From: Staphylococcus sp. MI 10-1553
GTDB lineage: Bacteria; Bacillota; Bacilli; Staphylococcales; Staphylococcaceae
DNA: 64,000 nt
Assembly: GCF_010365305.1 (NCBI RefSeq)
Contig: NZ_CP048279.1
Span: 1,302,001 to 1,366,000, forward strand
Direction: 5' to 3'
Part shown: one piece after another, positions 45,331 through 56,241 of the stretch
How positions within the stretch are numbered: the stretch's first letter is position 1
How the letters are laid out: each line of letters starts with the position of its first letter
The notes under the pieces: generated by a model
Told to the model about the DNA's origin: nothing
Database searches by the model: none
What the model saw: the letters and a program-made list of their open reading frames with translations, nothing else
Made by a program: the position numbers and the translations under genes

Positions 45331-45345
45331 AATAAAGCGTTTTCT
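45331..45345 (+). promoter_or_regulatory. Candidate cre box 2 over the ccpA start site
   Basis: AATAAAGCGTTTTCT matches the cre core AAAGCGTTTTC with two mismatches at positions 2 and 3. It covers the predicted transcription start, a roadblock position. Confidence 0.5.
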
Positions 45346-45358
45346 AGGAGGAACGATT

Positions 45359-46348
45359 ATGACTGTAACCATTTATGATGTGGCGAGAGAAGCAAGAGTA
45401 TCTATGGCGACGGTATCACGTGTAGTGAATGGTAATCAAAACGTGAAACCCGAAACAAGAGATAAAGTGAATGAAGTAATTAAACGTTTAAACTATCGTC
45501 CAAATGCTGTAGCAAGAGGGTTAGCAAGTAAAAAAACGACTACAGTAGGTGTGATTATTCCGGATATTTCTAACATCTACTACTCACAATTAGCAAGAGG
45601 ATTAGAAGATATTGCGACGATGTATAAATATCATACGATTATTTCTAACTCTGATGATGATCCTGAGAAAGAAAAAGAAATCTTTAATAATTTATTAAGT
45701 AAACAAGTTGACGGTATCATTTTCCTCGGTGGCACACTTACTGATGAGATTAAAGAGCAAATTAGCCGTGCATCTATTCCTGTTGTCGTATCAGGAACAA
45801 ATGGTAAAGACGACGGTATTGCATCCGTTAACATTGATTTCGTACAAGCAAGTAAAGAAGTGACAGAGCAATTAGTTAATACAGGTTCTAAAAAGTTTGC
45901 TTTCGTTGGCGGTGGTTATTCTAAAAAAGCACAAGAAGATGTCTATGAAGGGCTTAAAGAAGTGTTAGAACAACATCAACTTGCGGTCGATGAACATTTA
46001 TTATATGTCGGTAATGAAACGTATAAAGATGGTTTACGTGCATATGAAAAGTTAAGTCACTATCAACCAGATGCGGTATTATCTATTAGTGATGAACAAG
46101 CGATTGGTATTGTTCACGGTGCGTTAGATCATGGTTTAGAAGTACCTAAAGACATTCAAGTGGTCAGCTTCAACAACACACGTTTAGTTGAAATGGTAAG
46201 ACCGCAATTATCAAGTGTCATTCAACCTTTATATGATATCGGTGCGGTAGGGATGCGTCTGTTAACGAAATATATGAATAATGAAGATATCGAAAATCCA
46301 AATGTGATTTTGCCACATAAAATTCAATATCGTGGCACAACACGTTAA
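45359..46348 (+). CDS. ccpA: Catabolite control protein A
   Basis: LacI-family master regulator of carbon catabolite control; with phosphorylated HPr it binds cre boxes. 329 residues. The N-terminal helix-turn-helix with hinge is [23 protein letters not shown] followed by [14 protein letters not shown]; the periplasmic-binding-like core follows ([19 protein letters not shown]). AGGAGG precedes the ATG. Its own upstream region has two cre-like boxes, and several genes within this window have them too. Order aroA-ccpA-acuC is as in other staphylococci. Confidence 0.96.
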   Translation: MTVTIYDVAREARVSMATVSRVVNGNQNVKPETRDKVNEVIKRLNYRPNAVARGLASKKTTTVGVIIPDISNIYYSQLARGLEDIATMYKYHTIISNSDDDPEKEKEIFNNLLSKQVDGIIFLGGTLTDEIKEQISRASIPVVVSGTNGKDDGIASVNIDFVQASKEVTEQLVNTGSKKFAFVGGGYSKKAQEDVYEGLKEVLEQHQLAVDEHLLYVGNETYKDGLRAYEKLSHYQPDAVLSISDEQAIGIVHGALDHGLEVPKDIQVVSFNNTRLVEMVRPQLSSVIQPLYDIGAVGMRLLTKYMNNEDIENPNVILPHKIQYRGTTR

Positions 46349-46382
46349 TCATGAATTGAACATACGAAAAGGTATAAATATT

Positions 46383-46427
46383 AAGAAAGGCTAAGATTAC
46401 GTTAATGTCTCAGCCTTTCTTTTTTTG
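46383..46427. terminator. Terminator between ccpA and acuC
   Basis: AAGAAAGGCTAAGA pairs with TCTCAGCCTTTCTT, followed by a long T run on the plus strand; the A tract on the other side allows partial use by acuC. Confidence 0.85.
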
Positions 46428-46481
46428 AGGCGTAAGTAGTGACCCCATGACAGTGGTTTTTTATTCAATTCCTAATGGTTC

Positions 46482-47639
46482 TTAAAACCAACTTAATATT
46501 TTTTCAGCGACTTGGTTATTTTGTTTTGTAATTTCTGAACGTCGGGGTATTTCTTGATAATCGTCATACTGTTCTTCCCAATATTCAGGGATGGGGACAG
46601 GGCTGTAATGACGCCATTTGTTCAACCAGTCTTCAGGTAAGCGCCCGTGAAGTCGGGGTTGGTGGATTAAGCTGAGGTAAATATGGCTCCAAGCTCTTGG
46701 TACAACACGCCAAATATTGTAACCGCCGCCACCTAACATGATTTGCTTGCCACCACAATATTTTTCAGCGACTTCGGTAATGATATAAGGAATTTCATAC
46801 AGTGTATTTAAATCGCAACTCATATGCGTTAATGGATCTAAATAATGAATATCTGAACCATTCACACTGACAATAAAATCAGGTTGAAATGATTCAGCGA
46901 CTTGATTCAACGTCTTTTTAAGAACCTCTAAAAATGAGTCGTGTTCTGTATACGGTTCGAGTGGGACATTGATTGAATAGCCAAAACCCTGGTCTGTGCC
47001 TCTCTCAGTATAATGACCAGAACCTGGAAATAAAAATTTACCCGTTTCATGAATGGAATAGTTCATCACTTGATTGGATGTATAAAACGTCCATTGCACG
47101 CCGTCACCGTGATGCGCATCAGTATCGATATATAGTACGCGTTGTTGATATTTTTCGTTCAAATATTTAATATAAATCGCTGCATCATTGTACACACAAA
47201 AACCACTCGCGCGTCCTTCATGTGCATGGTGTAAACCGCCACCTAAATGACAGCCATTGCGAAACTTGCCTTCCATAATGGCATCAACTAAATTTAAGCC
47301 ACCACCGATAATGGTCGCAGTGCTCCGATGAATGCGAGAAAAGACATGTGTATCTTCGTCATCTAAACCGTATTTTTGTTGTTCATCAGGAGCGAGTAGA
47401 TTTTTTTCACCACGCATCACCGCTTGTATGTAATCATATTTATGAACCATCGCAATTTCATCAATGGTCGCTTGTCTTGGTTTAATAATTTGTGCTTTAG
47501 ATAAATAACCTGTCGATAGTAATAATTCAGTCGTCAGTTTGACCCGCATTTGATTGAATGGGTGTTTATTATGGAAGCGATAGCGCAGTAATGCATCAGA
47601 ATAAACATATCCCGTTTCTCGTTGTGAATGATTTGTCAT
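46482..47639 (-). CDS. acuC: Acetoin utilization protein AcuC (lysine deacetylase)
   Basis: Zinc-dependent deacetylase of the histone deacetylase fold that reactivates acetyl-CoA synthetase by removing its inhibitory acetyl group. 385 residues. Active-site residues are seen in HLGGGLHHAHEGRASGFCVYND, the metal site in YIDTDAHHGDGVQWTFY, and GGGGYN near 290. Start ATG has AGGGGGGA upstream. It follows acuA after 13 bases; the acuB gene usual in bacilli is absent, as in S. aureus. Confidence 0.93.
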   Translation of the reverse strand: MTNHSQRETGYVYSDALLRYRFHNKHPFNQMRVKLTTELLLSTGYLSKAQIIKPRQATIDEIAMVHKYDYIQAVMRGEKNLLAPDEQQKYGLDDEDTHVFSRIHRSTATIIGGGLNLVDAIMEGKFRNGCHLGGGLHHAHEGRASGFCVYNDAAIYIKYLNEKYQQRVLYIDTDAHHGDGVQWTFYTSNQVMNYSIHETGKFLFPGSGHYTERGTDQGFGYSINVPLEPYTEHDSFLEVLKKTLNQVAESFQPDFIVSVNGSDIHYLDPLTHMSCDLNTLYEIPYIITEVAEKYCGGKQIMLGGGGYNIWRVVPRAWSHIYLSLIHQPRLHGRLPEDWLNKWRHYSPVPIPEYWEEQYDDYQEIPRRSEITKQNNQVAEKILSWF

Positions 47640-47652
47640 ATCACATCCCCCC

Positions 47653-48285
47653 TTAGAAAAAGAAACGATTCATAAACCTAATATCATCAAAAGCTTCCAT
47701 TTGGTCGACTGTGATGTTCTTGCCAATACGTGCCATTAAACAGTTAGCAGGATGACTTGTAATTTCTGGGTCGTCGGTTGCAAATACTTCTAGGCCACCA
47801 TTCGACATCATCCGCTGCATTAATTTCTTGTATTCGAAAACGTCTAATTTTGAGTTTTTCAAATCCCAATGCCAATAGTATTCAGTCGTAATGATAATAT
47901 AATCTTCTAATTCAGGACTACGTGTGCTCACTTTTAACAACATGCGTCCTAATCCTAATCCTCGGTAGGCTAAACTGATTTCTATCGCACCGAGCTCCAA
48001 CAAATAGGGGAGTTGACCTTCAGACCACCTTTCCATCGGGTCCGGATATAAATACGTCACGTAACCGATGATGTGATTTTCCTTTCGAATGATGTAAATG
48101 CGCCCCTCGTCTAACGTACTGATATCCTGTATGGCCTCAAATTGCTCAATAGGAATTCGAAATGCGTCGAGACCCTCGTCAAAAGTATAAGTTTGTAATT
48201 GTGTTTTAGAAACAGGGCCTTCAATGATAAAAGTTTGTCCGTCAACAGTATAGCTTTCATGTTCATAAGTTTTAATATGTTTCAT
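47653..48285 (-). CDS. acuA: Protein acetyltransferase AcuA
   Basis: GNAT enzyme that acetylates the catalytic lysine of AcsA and switches it off. 210 residues. The acetyl-CoA site is in LAYRGLGLGRMLLKVS (R/Q-x-x-G-x-G/A). Start is the ATG of MKHIKTYEHE, eight bases past AAAGGAG; an in-frame GTG two codons earlier is too close. Divergent from acsA, with cre boxes in the shared 166-base region, so writer, eraser and target are adjacent. Confidence 0.9.
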   Translation of the reverse strand: MKHIKTYEHESYTVDGQTFIIEGPVSKTQLQTYTFDEGLDAFRIPIEQFEAIQDISTLDEGRIYIIRKENHIIGYVTYLYPDPMERWSEGQLPYLLELGAIEISLAYRGLGLGRMLLKVSTRSPELEDYIIITTEYYWHWDLKNSKLDVFEYKKLMQRMMSNGGLEVFATDDPEITSHPANCLMARIGKNITVDQMEAFDDIRFMNRFFF

Positions 48286-48326
48286 GGGCACATCTCCTTT
48301 CTTACATATTGCACTATTGTTATTAT

Positions 48327-48341
48327 ATGATAACGCTTACT
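48327..48341 (-). promoter_or_regulatory. Candidate cre box on the acuA promoter side
   Basis: ATGATAACGCTTACT matches WTGAAARCGYTTWNN at 14 of 15 positions. It directly abuts ATTATA (48322-48327), the minus-strand TATAAT -10 of acuA, so binding would block the acuA-acuC promoter. Confidence 0.65.
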
Positions 48342-48376
48342 TAATTTCACCTTAAATTCCGAATAAGTATAATTTT

Positions 48377-48405
48377 TTGAAAACAATACGCGCATAAGGT
48401 ATAAT
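48377..48405 (+). promoter_or_regulatory. Promoter of acsA
   Basis: TTGAAA (48377-48382), 17-base spacer, perfect TATAAT (48400-48405). Transcription should begin near 48412. Confidence 0.75.
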
Positions 48406-48415
48406 GATATTAGTT

Positions 48416-48430
48416 TTGAAAGCGATTACA
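48416..48430 (+). promoter_or_regulatory. cre (CcpA) box just downstream of the acsA start site
   Basis: TTGAAAGCGATTACA fits WTGNAARCGNWWWCA at all 15 positions. Its place at about +5 to +19 is the classical roadblock position; acetate use would be shut off in glucose. Confidence 0.82.
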
Positions 48431-48451
48431 CAATACAAGGGGGTACTTGTG

Positions 48452-50161
48452 ATGAAAGTCGAAGTTTACAAAGGGGATCAAGGCAACTTCAATTTAACTG
48501 ATTATCAAGCAACATATGACAAGTTTGATTGGAAAGAAGTAGAGAAAGTATTTTCTTGGTACGAAACTGGAAAAATCAACATGGCATATGAATGCATTGA
48601 TCGGCATGTAAATGAAGGTAAAGCAGATAAAATCGCTTTGAATTATAAAGATAATCGACGAAAAGAAAGTTATACATTTAAAGATTTACAAGAAAAATCA
48701 AACCAAGCTGCCAATGTGTTGAAAGATAAGGCGAATGTACAAAAAGGGGATCGTGTCTTCATTTTCATGCCTCGTACACCAGAACTTTATTTTGCATTTT
48801 TTGGCATTTTAAAATTGGGCGGTATTGTAGGCCCTTTATTTGAAGCATTTATGGAAAAGGCAGTGAAAGACCGTTTAGAAAATAGTGATGCGAAAGTCAT
48901 TATTACGACGAATAGTTTATTATCGCGTATACCTCAAGAGCAACTGCCAAATTTAGAAACGATTGTCGTCGTTGATGATGAAGTTGATGCGCAATATGTA
49001 GACTTTAATCATGAGTTGGCAACAGCATCGACATCGTTTGATATGGAATGGTTAGACCGTGAAGATGGCTTAATTTTGCATTATACATCTGGTTCAACAG
49101 GTCAGCCAAAAGGGGTATTGCATGTTCAAGAAGCGATGTTACTGCACTACATTTCGGGTAAATATGTACTTGATTTTCAAGAAGATGACGTTTATTGGTG
49201 TACTGCCGATCCCGGTTGGGTGACAGGCACATCTTATGGTATTTTCTCGCCATGGCTTCACGGTGTAACGAACTGTATCGCTGGAGGTCGCTTTTCACCA
49301 GAGAACTGGTACGCAATGATTGAAGACTTTAAAGTAACGATTTGGTATACTGCACCGACTGCGTTACGTATGCTCATGAGTGCAGGTGATGACTTAGTCG
49401 AAAAGTATGATTTATCGTCTGTACGTAGCATTTTATCCGTTGGGGAGCCCCTCAATCCAGAAGTGATCAAATGGGCGAAAAAGGTCTATGGCAAACGTGT
49501 ACTTGATACGTGGTGGATGACTGAAACAGGTGGTCATATGATTGTGAACTACTTGGCAGAAGATATTAAGCTCGGTTCAATGGGTAAACCACTGCCTGGT
49601 ATTGAAGCAGCAATTATCGATAATGAAGGCAACGTTTTACCACCGAATCGCATGGGTAACTTAGCGGTTAAAAAGGGATGGCCTTCAATGATGCGTCAAG
49701 TTTGGAAAAATCCTGAAAAGTATCAATCTTACTTTATTGGTGATTGGTATGTATCCGGCGACTCAGCTTACCAAGATGAAGATGGTTACTTCTGGTTCCA
49801 GGGTCGTGTCGATGATGTGATTATGACTGCTGGTGAACGTGTCGGTCCATTTGAAGTAGAATCTAAATTAGTAGAACATGAAGCAGTGGCAGAAGCGGGT
49901 GTCATTGGTAAACCTGATCCAGTGCGTGGTGAAATCATTAAAGCATTCGTCGCGTTACGTCAAGGTTATGAGCCTTCTGATGAATTAAAAGAAGATATTC
50001 GTAAATTTGTTAAAGAAGGATTAGCTGCTCATGCTGCACCGAGAGAAATTGAATTTAAAGATAAATTACCGAAAACACGTTCAGGTAAAATTATGCGCCG
50101 TGTGTTAAAAGCATGGGAGCTCGATTTACCAACTGGTGACCTAAGTACAATGGAAGATTAA
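48452..50161 (+). CDS. acsA: Acetyl-CoA synthetase
   Basis: Activates acetate to acetyl-CoA through acetyl-AMP. 569 residues, adenylate-forming family. The ATP loop is LHYTSGSTGQPKGVLH, then DTWWMTETGGH, YVSGDSAYQDEDGYFWFQGR and the catalytic lysine in PKTRSGKIMRR, the residue acetylated by AcuA. The start is the ATG at 48452 after AAGGGGGT; the longer frame from 48404 would begin upstream of the predicted transcription start. Expression is predicted to be CcpA-repressed. Confidence 0.95.
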   Translation: MKVEVYKGDQGNFNLTDYQATYDKFDWKEVEKVFSWYETGKINMAYECIDRHVNEGKADKIALNYKDNRRKESYTFKDLQEKSNQAANVLKDKANVQKGDRVFIFMPRTPELYFAFFGILKLGGIVGPLFEAFMEKAVKDRLENSDAKVIITTNSLLSRIPQEQLPNLETIVVVDDEVDAQYVDFNHELATASTSFDMEWLDREDGLILHYTSGSTGQPKGVLHVQEAMLLHYISGKYVLDFQEDDVYWCTADPGWVTGTSYGIFSPWLHGVTNCIAGGRFSPENWYAMIEDFKVTIWYTAPTALRMLMSAGDDLVEKYDLSSVRSILSVGEPLNPEVIKWAKKVYGKRVLDTWWMTETGGHMIVNYLAEDIKLGSMGKPLPGIEAAIIDNEGNVLPPNRMGNLAVKKGWPSMMRQVWKNPEKYQSYFIGDWYVSGDSAYQDEDGYFWFQGRVDDVIMTAGERVGPFEVESKLVEHEAVAEAGVIGKPDPVRGEIIKAFVALRQGYEPSDELKEDIRKFVKEGLAAHAAPREIEFKDKLPKTRSGKIMRRVLKAWELDLPTGDLSTMED

Positions 50162-50176
50162 AGCAAAACAACTACG

Positions 50177-50211
50177 AAAAGGCTTGGACAATTGGATGTC
50201 TAGGCCTTTTA
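50177..50211 (+). terminator. Terminator after acsA
   Basis: AAAAGGCTTGGACA pairs with TGTCTAGGCCTTTT around ATTGGA, ending in T residues. The 220 bases beyond it hold no gene apart from the fhs control region. Confidence 0.82.
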
Positions 50212-50432
50212 AAATTGTTAAAAGATTAATCATCAATAGCGCAATTTGATTTCATAGGTCAACACAGTAACTTTAAATTCAAATGCTGCTTCAACGCATG
50301 TCACTGTTCAATAAAGACTCAAATCAATAGTCTGAAAAAGTCACTGAATTACAAATATGTCTACCTGTTTTTGTTCGACAATCACCCCATTGTTCGTTAT
50401 GATAAAGATTGAAACAGCTTGATATATTTTAT

Positions 50433-50447
50433 TTGTATGCGTTTACA
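50433..50447 (+). promoter_or_regulatory. Candidate cre box upstream of fhs
   Basis: TTGTATGCGTTTACA matches WTGNAARCGNWWWCA at 14 of 15 positions, 41 bases before the fhs start codon. Confidence 0.5.
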
Positions 50448-50488
50448 TAACGTCATCATTTCTCAAATTGATTAAGGGGTTGAATAAT

Positions 50489-52156
50489 GTGAGTCATTTA
50501 TCAGATTTAGAAATTGCAAATCAATCGACATTAAAACCAATTAAGGAGATTGCTGAAAAAGCAGGTATTTCCGAAGATGCGCTCGAGCAATATGGACACT
50601 ACAAAGCGAAAATTGACATTTCCAAAATTCAAACTAAAAATGAAAAAGGAAAAGTCGTTCTTGTGACAGCCATGAGCCCGACACCTGCTGGAGAAGGGAA
50701 ATCCACAGTGACAGTCGGCCTAGCTGATGCATTCCAACACATCAATCAAAATGTGATGGTTGCTTTACGTGAGCCAGCACTTGGGCCAACATTTGGCATT
50801 AAAGGTGGGGCAACAGGCGGTGGATACGCGCAAGTGCTCCCAATGGAAGATATTAATTTGCACTTTAATGGTGATTTCCATGCAATTACAACAGCTAATA
50901 ATGCACTCTCAGCTTTTATAGATAACCATATTCATCAAGGTAACGAACTCGGCATTGATCAACGTCGTATTGAGTGGAAACGTGTATTAGACATGAACGA
51001 CCGTGCTTTACGTCAAGTGATTGTCGGCATTGGTGGACCTACACAAGGGGTGCCTCGTGAAGATGGTTTTAATATTACTGTAGCGTCAGAAATTATGGCG
51101 ATTCTTTGTTTAAGTACAGGTATTAAAGACCTTAAAGAAAGTATTTCGAAAATTACGATAGGTTATACACGTGATCGTCAACCTGTCACTGTTAAAGATT
51201 TAGGTGTAGAAGGCGCATTAGCCATGATTTTAAAAGATGCGATTAAACCGAACCTCGTACAAACAATCGAAGGCACACCTGCATTGATTCACGGTGGACC
51301 TTTTGCGAACATTGCACACGGCTGTAACTCAATTATCGCAACAGAAACAGCACGTGATTTGGCAGATATCGTCGTGACAGAGGCTGGTTTTGGTTCTGAT
51401 TTAGGGGCTGAAAAATTCTTGAATATTAAATCACGTAAAGCAAATTTTGAACCGGATGCAGTCGTGATTGTTGCAACGATTCGTGCGCTAAAAATGCACG
51501 GTGGTGTCGCTAAAGATCAGCTAAAAGAAGAAAATGTAGTTGCGCTTAAAGCAGGGATCAAAAACTTAGAACGTCACGTCCAAAATATTCGCAAATTCGG
51601 TGTTGAACCTGTAGTTGCATTAAATGCATTTATTCATGATACGGATGCTGAATTTGAATTCGTACAACAATGGGCAAAAGAGAATGGTGTGCGTTTATCG
51701 TTGACAGAAGTATGGGAAAAAGGTGGTAAAGGCGGTACGGATTTAGCAGAAAAAGTACTTGAAGTCATCCGCGAACCTAAACAATTCAAACGCTTATATG
51801 AACTCGAAATGCCACTTGAAGAGAAAATTGAGAAAATCGTTAAAGTGATTTACGGTGGTTCTAAAGTGACGTTTACATCAAAAGCACAAAAACAATTAGC
51901 GCAGTTTAAAGCGAACGGTTGGGATCATTATCCAGTATGTATGGCAAAAACACAATATTCATTCTCAGATGATCAAACACAACTCGGTGCACCATCTGAT
52001 TTCGAAATTACGATTCGTGAACTTGAAGCTAAAACAGGTGCGGGCTTTATCGTCGCGCTAACAGGTGCAATTATGACGATGCCAGGATTACCGAAAAAAC
52101 CAGCTGCGTTAAAAATGGACGTAACAGAAGACGGCCATGCGATAGGATTATTCTAA
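50489..52156 (+). CDS. fhs: Formate-tetrahydrofolate ligase
   Basis: Joins formate to tetrahydrofolate with ATP, supplying one-carbon units for purines and initiator tRNA, important in anaerobic growth. 555 residues. The ATP loop is [17 protein letters not shown], then [25 protein letters not shown]. The start is the GTG at 50489 ([13 protein letters not shown]), nine bases after AAGGGG, matching the recalled S. aureus start; the in-frame ATG at 50468 lies upstream of that site. A hairpin follows. Confidence 0.95.
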   Translation: MSHLSDLEIANQSTLKPIKEIAEKAGISEDALEQYGHYKAKIDISKIQTKNEKGKVVLVTAMSPTPAGEGKSTVTVGLADAFQHINQNVMVALREPALGPTFGIKGGATGGGYAQVLPMEDINLHFNGDFHAITTANNALSAFIDNHIHQGNELGIDQRRIEWKRVLDMNDRALRQVIVGIGGPTQGVPREDGFNITVASEIMAILCLSTGIKDLKESISKITIGYTRDRQPVTVKDLGVEGALAMILKDAIKPNLVQTIEGTPALIHGGPFANIAHGCNSIIATETARDLADIVVTEAGFGSDLGAEKFLNIKSRKANFEPDAVVIVATIRALKMHGGVAKDQLKEENVVALKAGIKNLERHVQNIRKFGVEPVVALNAFIHDTDAEFEFVQQWAKENGVRLSLTEVWEKGGKGGTDLAEKVLEVIREPKQFKRLYELEMPLEEKIEKIVKVIYGGSKVTFTSKAQKQLAQFKANGWDHYPVCMAKTQYSFSDDQTQLGAPSDFEITIRELEAKTGAGFIVALTGAIMTMPGLPKKPAALKMDVTEDGHAIGLF

Positions 52157-52190
52157 TTCGTAGCATTGATGATTTTTAAATAAAATGACA

Positions 52191-52222
52191 GGTCTGGGGC
52201 ACATTCATCCCAGACCTTTTCT
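52191..52222 (+). terminator. Terminator after fhs
   Basis: GGTCTGGG pairs with CCCAGACC around GCACATTCAT, followed by TTTTC. Confidence 0.82.
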
Positions 52223-52253
52223 TTATAAAATTGGCGTATCATGACGACTTATA

Positions 52254-53150
52254 TTAATCATACAAATGTGCATAAATATCGTAATTGAGTGCTTTGTCAT
52301 ACGCATCTTTAGAAATCATCTGTTCCACTAACATTCGTTTCAATACGTAATGTTGACGGTGAATTGAAAAAGAGACGTCATCTTCATCTTTAAGTGAACC
52401 GTCATGATTGAACGGTGTATAAGCGTATGGACTTTGCAATAATCCGATAAGATAAGCAGATTCAGCTAAGTTCAATGTTTTAGGAGGTTTGCCGAATAAA
52501 CCGTATGACGCTGAAGTGATACCTGTCACATTTTGGCCGTTCGTATCGAGTCCAAAAGGCACGAGATTCAAATACGTATAAATGATTTCATCTTTAGTTA
52601 AAATGTGTTCAATTCTCATCGCATACATAATCTCTTTTGCTTTACGATCATATGTCCGTTCTTTTGTGAGGACTTGGTTTTTGATCAGTTGTTGTGTAAT
52701 CGTACTGCCACCTGTTGGGAACTGTGTATCAAAAATATCTTGGAACATCGCTCTTAATATCGCTTTAGGCAACACGCCATTATGTACATAAAAATCAGCG
52801 TCTTCTGAAGCGACCAATGCTTTTGTAACATAGGGCGAAACTTCTGCTGGCCCTGCGATTAAGCTAGGTTCTTGTTCGTTATATAGAGCAATGTAATCCG
52901 TGTCGTCAGGTTGGTCATTATCAAGTTCTGGGAGGCGAGTGACTTGTTGGACTAAGTCATGATCATTGAGTGATTTTGAATCTGACACAATACTCGCAAA
53001 ATAGCCAAGCAATAAACCGCACACAAAAATTAATCCGATGAGCATGAAAAGAACGAACGAGATGATGAATTGCTTCATTTTTCGCATGTAAAAGTCGTAG
53101 CGATCGAATGAAGTATGCGTCGTTAATTCACGTCGTTCTTTCGTCTTCAT
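52254..53150 (-). CDS. sgtA: Monofunctional peptidoglycan glycosyltransferase (SgtA-like)
   Basis: Polymerises lipid II into glycan strands; it has no transpeptidase domain. 298 residues, one membrane helix (about 27-52), then a GT51 domain. The catalytic Glu lies in ALVASEDADFYVHNG, with the second conserved block in GGSTITQQLIKNQVL and the third in KEIMYAMRIEHILTKDEIIYTYLN. S. aureus has two such enzymes; the place next to tyrS suggests SgtA, but this symbol is less sure than the family. GGAGG lies ten bases before the ATG. Confidence 0.88.
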   Translation of the reverse strand: MKTKERRELTTHTSFDRYDFYMRKMKQFIISFVLFMLIGLIFVCGLLLGYFASIVSDSKSLNDHDLVQQVTRLPELDNDQPDDTDYIALYNEQEPSLIAGPAEVSPYVTKALVASEDADFYVHNGVLPKAILRAMFQDIFDTQFPTGGSTITQQLIKNQVLTKERTYDRKAKEIMYAMRIEHILTKDEIIYTYLNLVPFGLDTNGQNVTGITSASYGLFGKPPKTLNLAESAYLIGLLQSPYAYTPFNHDGSLKDEDDVSFSIHRQHYVLKRMLVEQMISKDAYDKALNYDIYAHLYD

Positions 53151-53259
53151 CAGTCACAAACCTCCATTGATTTTTATCAATAGTATAGCATATTTAAAAA
53201 TGTGAGTAGAAGTAGATTATCATTTGATGATTGACTTTAAAAATATAAATCTATATAAT

Positions 53260-53480
53260 GAATAGCAATCACATTAAGCATTGAAATCGAGAACAAGTAG
53301 TAAATTTGTAGATTTTAAGAGAGTCAGTGGTCGCTGTGAACTGATAATCGCATGTTTATGAATACACCTCAGCAACAGATTTCAACGTTAGCAATGAACG
53401 TATCATTGTAAGAGTCCCAAGTATGGTGGTACCGTGCAAATTGCGCCCTTACGTAGATGTAAGTGGTGTTTTTTTATTTT
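53260..53480 (+). promoter_or_regulatory. T-box leader of tyrS, UAC specifier
   Basis: The core ATGGTGGTACCGTGCAAATTG is at about 53424-53443, followed by the pairing arm GCGCCC and a hairpin with T run (CTTACGTAGATGTAAG, then T). The specifier loop reads GAA-TAC-ACC, giving TAC (Tyr) at 53363-53365. The gap 53151-53259 upstream holds the promoter region only. Confidence 0.92.
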
Positions 53481-53484
53481 TTAA

Positions 53485-54759
<1,275 letters not shown>

Positions 54760-54767
54760 TCATTTAA

Positions 54768-54809
54768 AAAAGAGATTAGGCAATGTTCGGTTGCTTAATC
54801 TCTTTTACT
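54768..54809. terminator. Terminator between tyrS and htrA
   Basis: AAAAGAGATTAGGCAA pairs with TTGCTTAATCTCTTTT, flanked by A and T tracts, so it can serve both convergent genes. Confidence 0.88.
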
Positions 54810-54815
54810 TTAAAC

Positions 54816-56087
54816 TTATGACGATGTGTTTGATTCTGTTAATGTGACATTGACGTCTTTTGTTTTACCATTGCGGTTGACTTTGAGTGTAATATGATCT
54901 CCAGGTTTTTTATCTTTGTAGAGATAAGATCTTAAATCTGTGTCATTTTCAACTTTATGTCCGTCAATGGCAACGATGATGTCGCCTTTTTCAATATCAA
55001 TGCCACGTCGTTGTACTTGAGCGACATACACACCAGAATCTACGCCACTATTTGTTTTATATTGTTCTGGAATATCCGCAACGTTAATCATGCCGATACC
55101 GATAGAAGGGCGTTTCACTTCGCCGTGTTTCACGAGTTCGCCAATAATTAATTTCACTTCGTTACTTGGAATCGCAAATCCAATACCTTCAACTTGTGGT
55201 GCTGCAATTTTCATCGAGTTAATACCTACAAGGTTACCGTCTATATCAACTAACGCACCACCTGAGTTACCAGGGTTAATCGCTGCATCTGTTTGAAGTA
55301 CTGTTACTTTGTTTGCACCTGCAGACGTATCAGCTTCAATTGTACGTTCGCTTGCAGAAATAATACCTGAAGTGACTGTGTTCGCAAATTCGAGTCCAAG
55401 TGGATTACCCATAGCGAAAACAGTATCACCTGTTTTAACTTTTGATGAATCGCCAAATGTGATCGCTTTAATATCATCTCTGTCTTTAATTTTAAGAACA
55501 GCAATATCTGTCAGTGGGTCAGTGCCGACAAGTTTTGCATCGACTTGTTTAGAATTGCGTAAATGTACTTTAATTGAAGAAGCACCTTCAATCACGTGGT
55601 TGTTTGTAACAATAAAGGCATCTCCATTATTTTTTTGATAAACGACACCCGAACCGATGCCTGTTGGTTCAGCTTTAGCAGATTTACCTTGTAATAAATC
55701 ATCTAAATTTTGGGCACGTTGCTCGTTGATAACACCTACAATGGATGGTGCTTGGTCATTAATCATCTCGTGCACTGATTTGTATTTATGACTTTTGCCA
55801 TCAAGGGAATTACCGCCTTTTTGATCGCTTGCCACTTTGACATCCGAACCATTTTGATTGCCCCAAGGAAAGATGTTAGAAAACCCGCCCGTAGCCCCGA
55901 CTACAATGAGTGCACCTAAAATACCAGCAAGTAGTGAAACGAGAATCACTTTAAGCCATGGGAAATGAGGTTGCCTTGGAGGGGTTGACGTACGATAAGG
56001 TGAAGCACGTTGACCATCATCTCTGTGTTTATTTTGATGCATTTCTTGTTGTTCTTTTGGTTGTTGTTCATTATCGTTTTCTCGCAT
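54816..56087 (-). CDS. htrA: HtrA-type membrane serine protease
   Basis: Surface quality-control protease. 423 residues: a 45-residue polar cytoplasmic head, one membrane helix (about 46-64), a linker, a trypsin-like domain and one PDZ domain (about 310-415, PSIGIGMINVADIPEQY..). The catalytic triad is His164 (VTNNHVIEG), Asp194 (PLTDIAVLK) and Ser275 (NPGNSGGAL). AGGAGG precedes the ATG. S. aureus has two HtrA proteins; the place next to tyrS identifies this locus, but the number is left open. Confidence 0.93.
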   Translation of the reverse strand: MRENDNEQQPKEQQEMHQNKHRDDGQRASPYRTSTPPRQPHFPWLKVILVSLLAGILGALIVVGATGGFSNIFPWGNQNGSDVKVASDQKGGNSLDGKSHKYKSVHEMINDQAPSIVGVINEQRAQNLDDLLQGKSAKAEPTGIGSGVVYQKNNGDAFIVTNNHVIEGASSIKVHLRNSKQVDAKLVGTDPLTDIAVLKIKDRDDIKAITFGDSSKVKTGDTVFAMGNPLGLEFANTVTSGIISASERTIEADTSAGANKVTVLQTDAAINPGNSGGALVDIDGNLVGINSMKIAAPQVEGIGFAIPSNEVKLIIGELVKHGEVKRPSIGIGMINVADIPEQYKTNSGVDSGVYVAQVQRRGIDIEKGDIIVAIDGHKVENDTDLRSYLYKDKKPGDHITLKVNRNGKTKDVNVTLTESNTSS

Positions 56088-56241
56088 AAAATTCCTCCTT
56101 TATTCATATTATGATAAATTTTTCAATGATTTACCAGTAGGATACTATCCAACTTTAGACTGATTTTAGAGAATGCTTGTTGAAAAGATAAGGAGATGAT
56201 AGAATTTAAAGGATTAATCTAAAATAAAAGCAGGTGTGAAC

